A DNA stretch of 64,000 nucleotides from assembly GCF_900102945.1 (NCBI RefSeq), contig NZ_FNGI01000010.1, positions 108,590-172,589 on the forward strand, read 5' to 3'. The position numbers were made by a program, and so were the translations under genes. The notes beneath the pieces are model-generated. The model was not told the origin of the DNA and searched no databases. It saw only the letters and a list, made by a program, of their open reading frames with translations. The DNA comes from Modicisalibacter muralis. GTDB lineage: Bacteria; Pseudomonadota; Gammaproteobacteria; Pseudomonadales; Halomonadaceae. Each line of letters opens with the position of its first letter. Within the stretch, counting starts at the first letter, position 1. This document shows positions 63,483 through 64,000 of this stretch, piece after piece.

Positions 63483-64000
63483 ATGACACTGCAAGGCAAC
63501 CAACTCATCGGCCGGCACAGCGTCACCGGCAGCGATGCCGCGCTCAACGCCATCGACCCCGCCACCGGCGAGCGGCTGGAACCGGCCTACGCCGGGGGCA
63601 GCGTCGCCGATGTCGAGCGTGCCTGTGAACTGGCCCGCGAGGCCTTCGATGGCTATCGCGAGACCTCGCTGGAAGCGCGGGCGACGTTTCTCGAGACCAT
63701 CGCCGGCGAGATCGAGGCCATCGGCGATGACCTGATCGAGCGCGCCATGGCCGAGTCCGGCCTACCCCGGGCGCGCCTGGAAGGCGAGCGCGGGCGCACC
63801 TGCGGCCAGCTACGCCTGTTCGCCAATGTCGTACGCGCCGGCGAGTGGCTCGATGTGCGCATCGACCCGGCCCTGCCGGAGCGTCAACCGCTGCCGCGCG
63901 CCGATCTGCGCCAGCGGCATATCGCGCTGGGCCCGGTGGCGGTGTTCGGCGCCAGCAACTTCCCGCTGGCGTTTTCCGTCGCCGGCGGCGACACCGCCTC
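63483..64000 (+). CDS. 2-oxoglutarate semialdehyde dehydrogenase (3' end outside window)
   Basis: The first ~172 residues are seen; the gene runs off the right edge. They match the start of the ketoglutarate-semialdehyde dehydrogenase branch of aldehyde dehydrogenases: [60 protein letters not shown] and the [28 protein letters not shown] nucleotide-binding stretch. The catalytic Cys lies outside. It would oxidise the KdgD product to 2-oxoglutarate. AGGAGACACC precedes the start. It is GC-richer than the regulator gene before it. Confidence 0.88.
   Translation, partial: MTLQGNQLIGRHSVTGSDAALNAIDPATGERLEPAYAGGSVADVERACELAREAFDGYRETSLEARATFLETIAGEIEAIGDDLIERAMAESGLPRARLEGERGRTCGQLRLFANVVRAGEWLDVRIDPALPERQPLPRADLRQRHIALGPVAVFGASNFPLAFSVAGGDTA

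Overview
The window looks like a chromosomal stretch of a GC-rich, aerobic, marine or halophilic gammaproteobacterium, most likely Halomonadaceae (Halomonas or a close relative). This rests on the gene set and the general style of the proteins: YeaC, DUF2797, YajQ, ExoD, SelO and PntAB of gammaproteobacterial type, two TRAP transporters plus one tripartite tricarboxylate transporter, and an acidic lipoprotein. No rRNA gene, tRNA gene or CRISPR array was seen, so the assignment is inference. The window begins inside a rhomboid protease gene and ends inside an aldehyde dehydrogenase gene.

Region by region. 1-8585 is core housekeeping (rhomboid, YeaC, DUF2797, RimK-like ligase, GNAT, YajQ, LigB-type dioxygenase, YbaN, PepN). 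8604-13319 is a LysR regulator, a complete TRAP transporter and a VanX/DdpX-type D-Ala-D-Ala dipeptidase, probably one import-and-hydrolyse unit. 13432-17192 holds small envelope proteins, a DUF1127 protein, an L-Asp/Glu racemase of the YgeA type, a structured intergenic repeat and an MFS transporter. 17604-21650 is an AT-richer island with a two-gene Gabija-like (class 2 OLD nuclease plus compact UvrD-like helicase) antiphage module and an unrecognised exported protein. 21968-35279 returns to ordinary metabolism (Lrp, LeuA, MgtC, YegS, cytosine deaminase-like, CspA, TM2, ExoD, LysE, Slt, two hotdog thioesterases). 35302-37271 is htpG behind a very good sigma-32 promoter. 38400-40279 is a divergent CGNR regulator/epoxide hydrolase pair with a three-site operator array between them, probably acquired. 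40393-47926 is SelO, an isochorismatase-like protein without its catalytic Cys, PntAB, GpsA-SixA and a small monooxygenase-fold protein.

48211-64000 is the most coherent accessory block: a complete oxidative hexuronate and aldarate pathway. Uronate dehydrogenase (Udh) oxidises galacturonate or glucuronate to the aldarolactone. An amidohydrolase (Gli-like) isomerises the lactone and an enolase-superfamily cycloisomerase (Gci-like) opens it to 5-keto-4-deoxyglucarate. Galactarate dehydratase (GarD) and glucarate dehydratase (GudD) make the same compound from free aldarates. Two KdgD paralogues turn it into 2-oxoglutarate semialdehyde, and the aldehyde dehydrogenase at the window edge should give 2-oxoglutarate. 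A TRAP and a TTT transporter supply substrate, and a GntR/FadR-type regulator closes the cluster. The same 19-base operator-like sequence precedes both kdgD genes, suggesting that one regulator controls both halves.

The candidates most worth following are the compact helicase with an atypical P-loop in the Gabija-like module and its unknown exported neighbour, the operators of the uronate cluster and of the CGNR regulator, and the TRAP-dipeptidase pairing.
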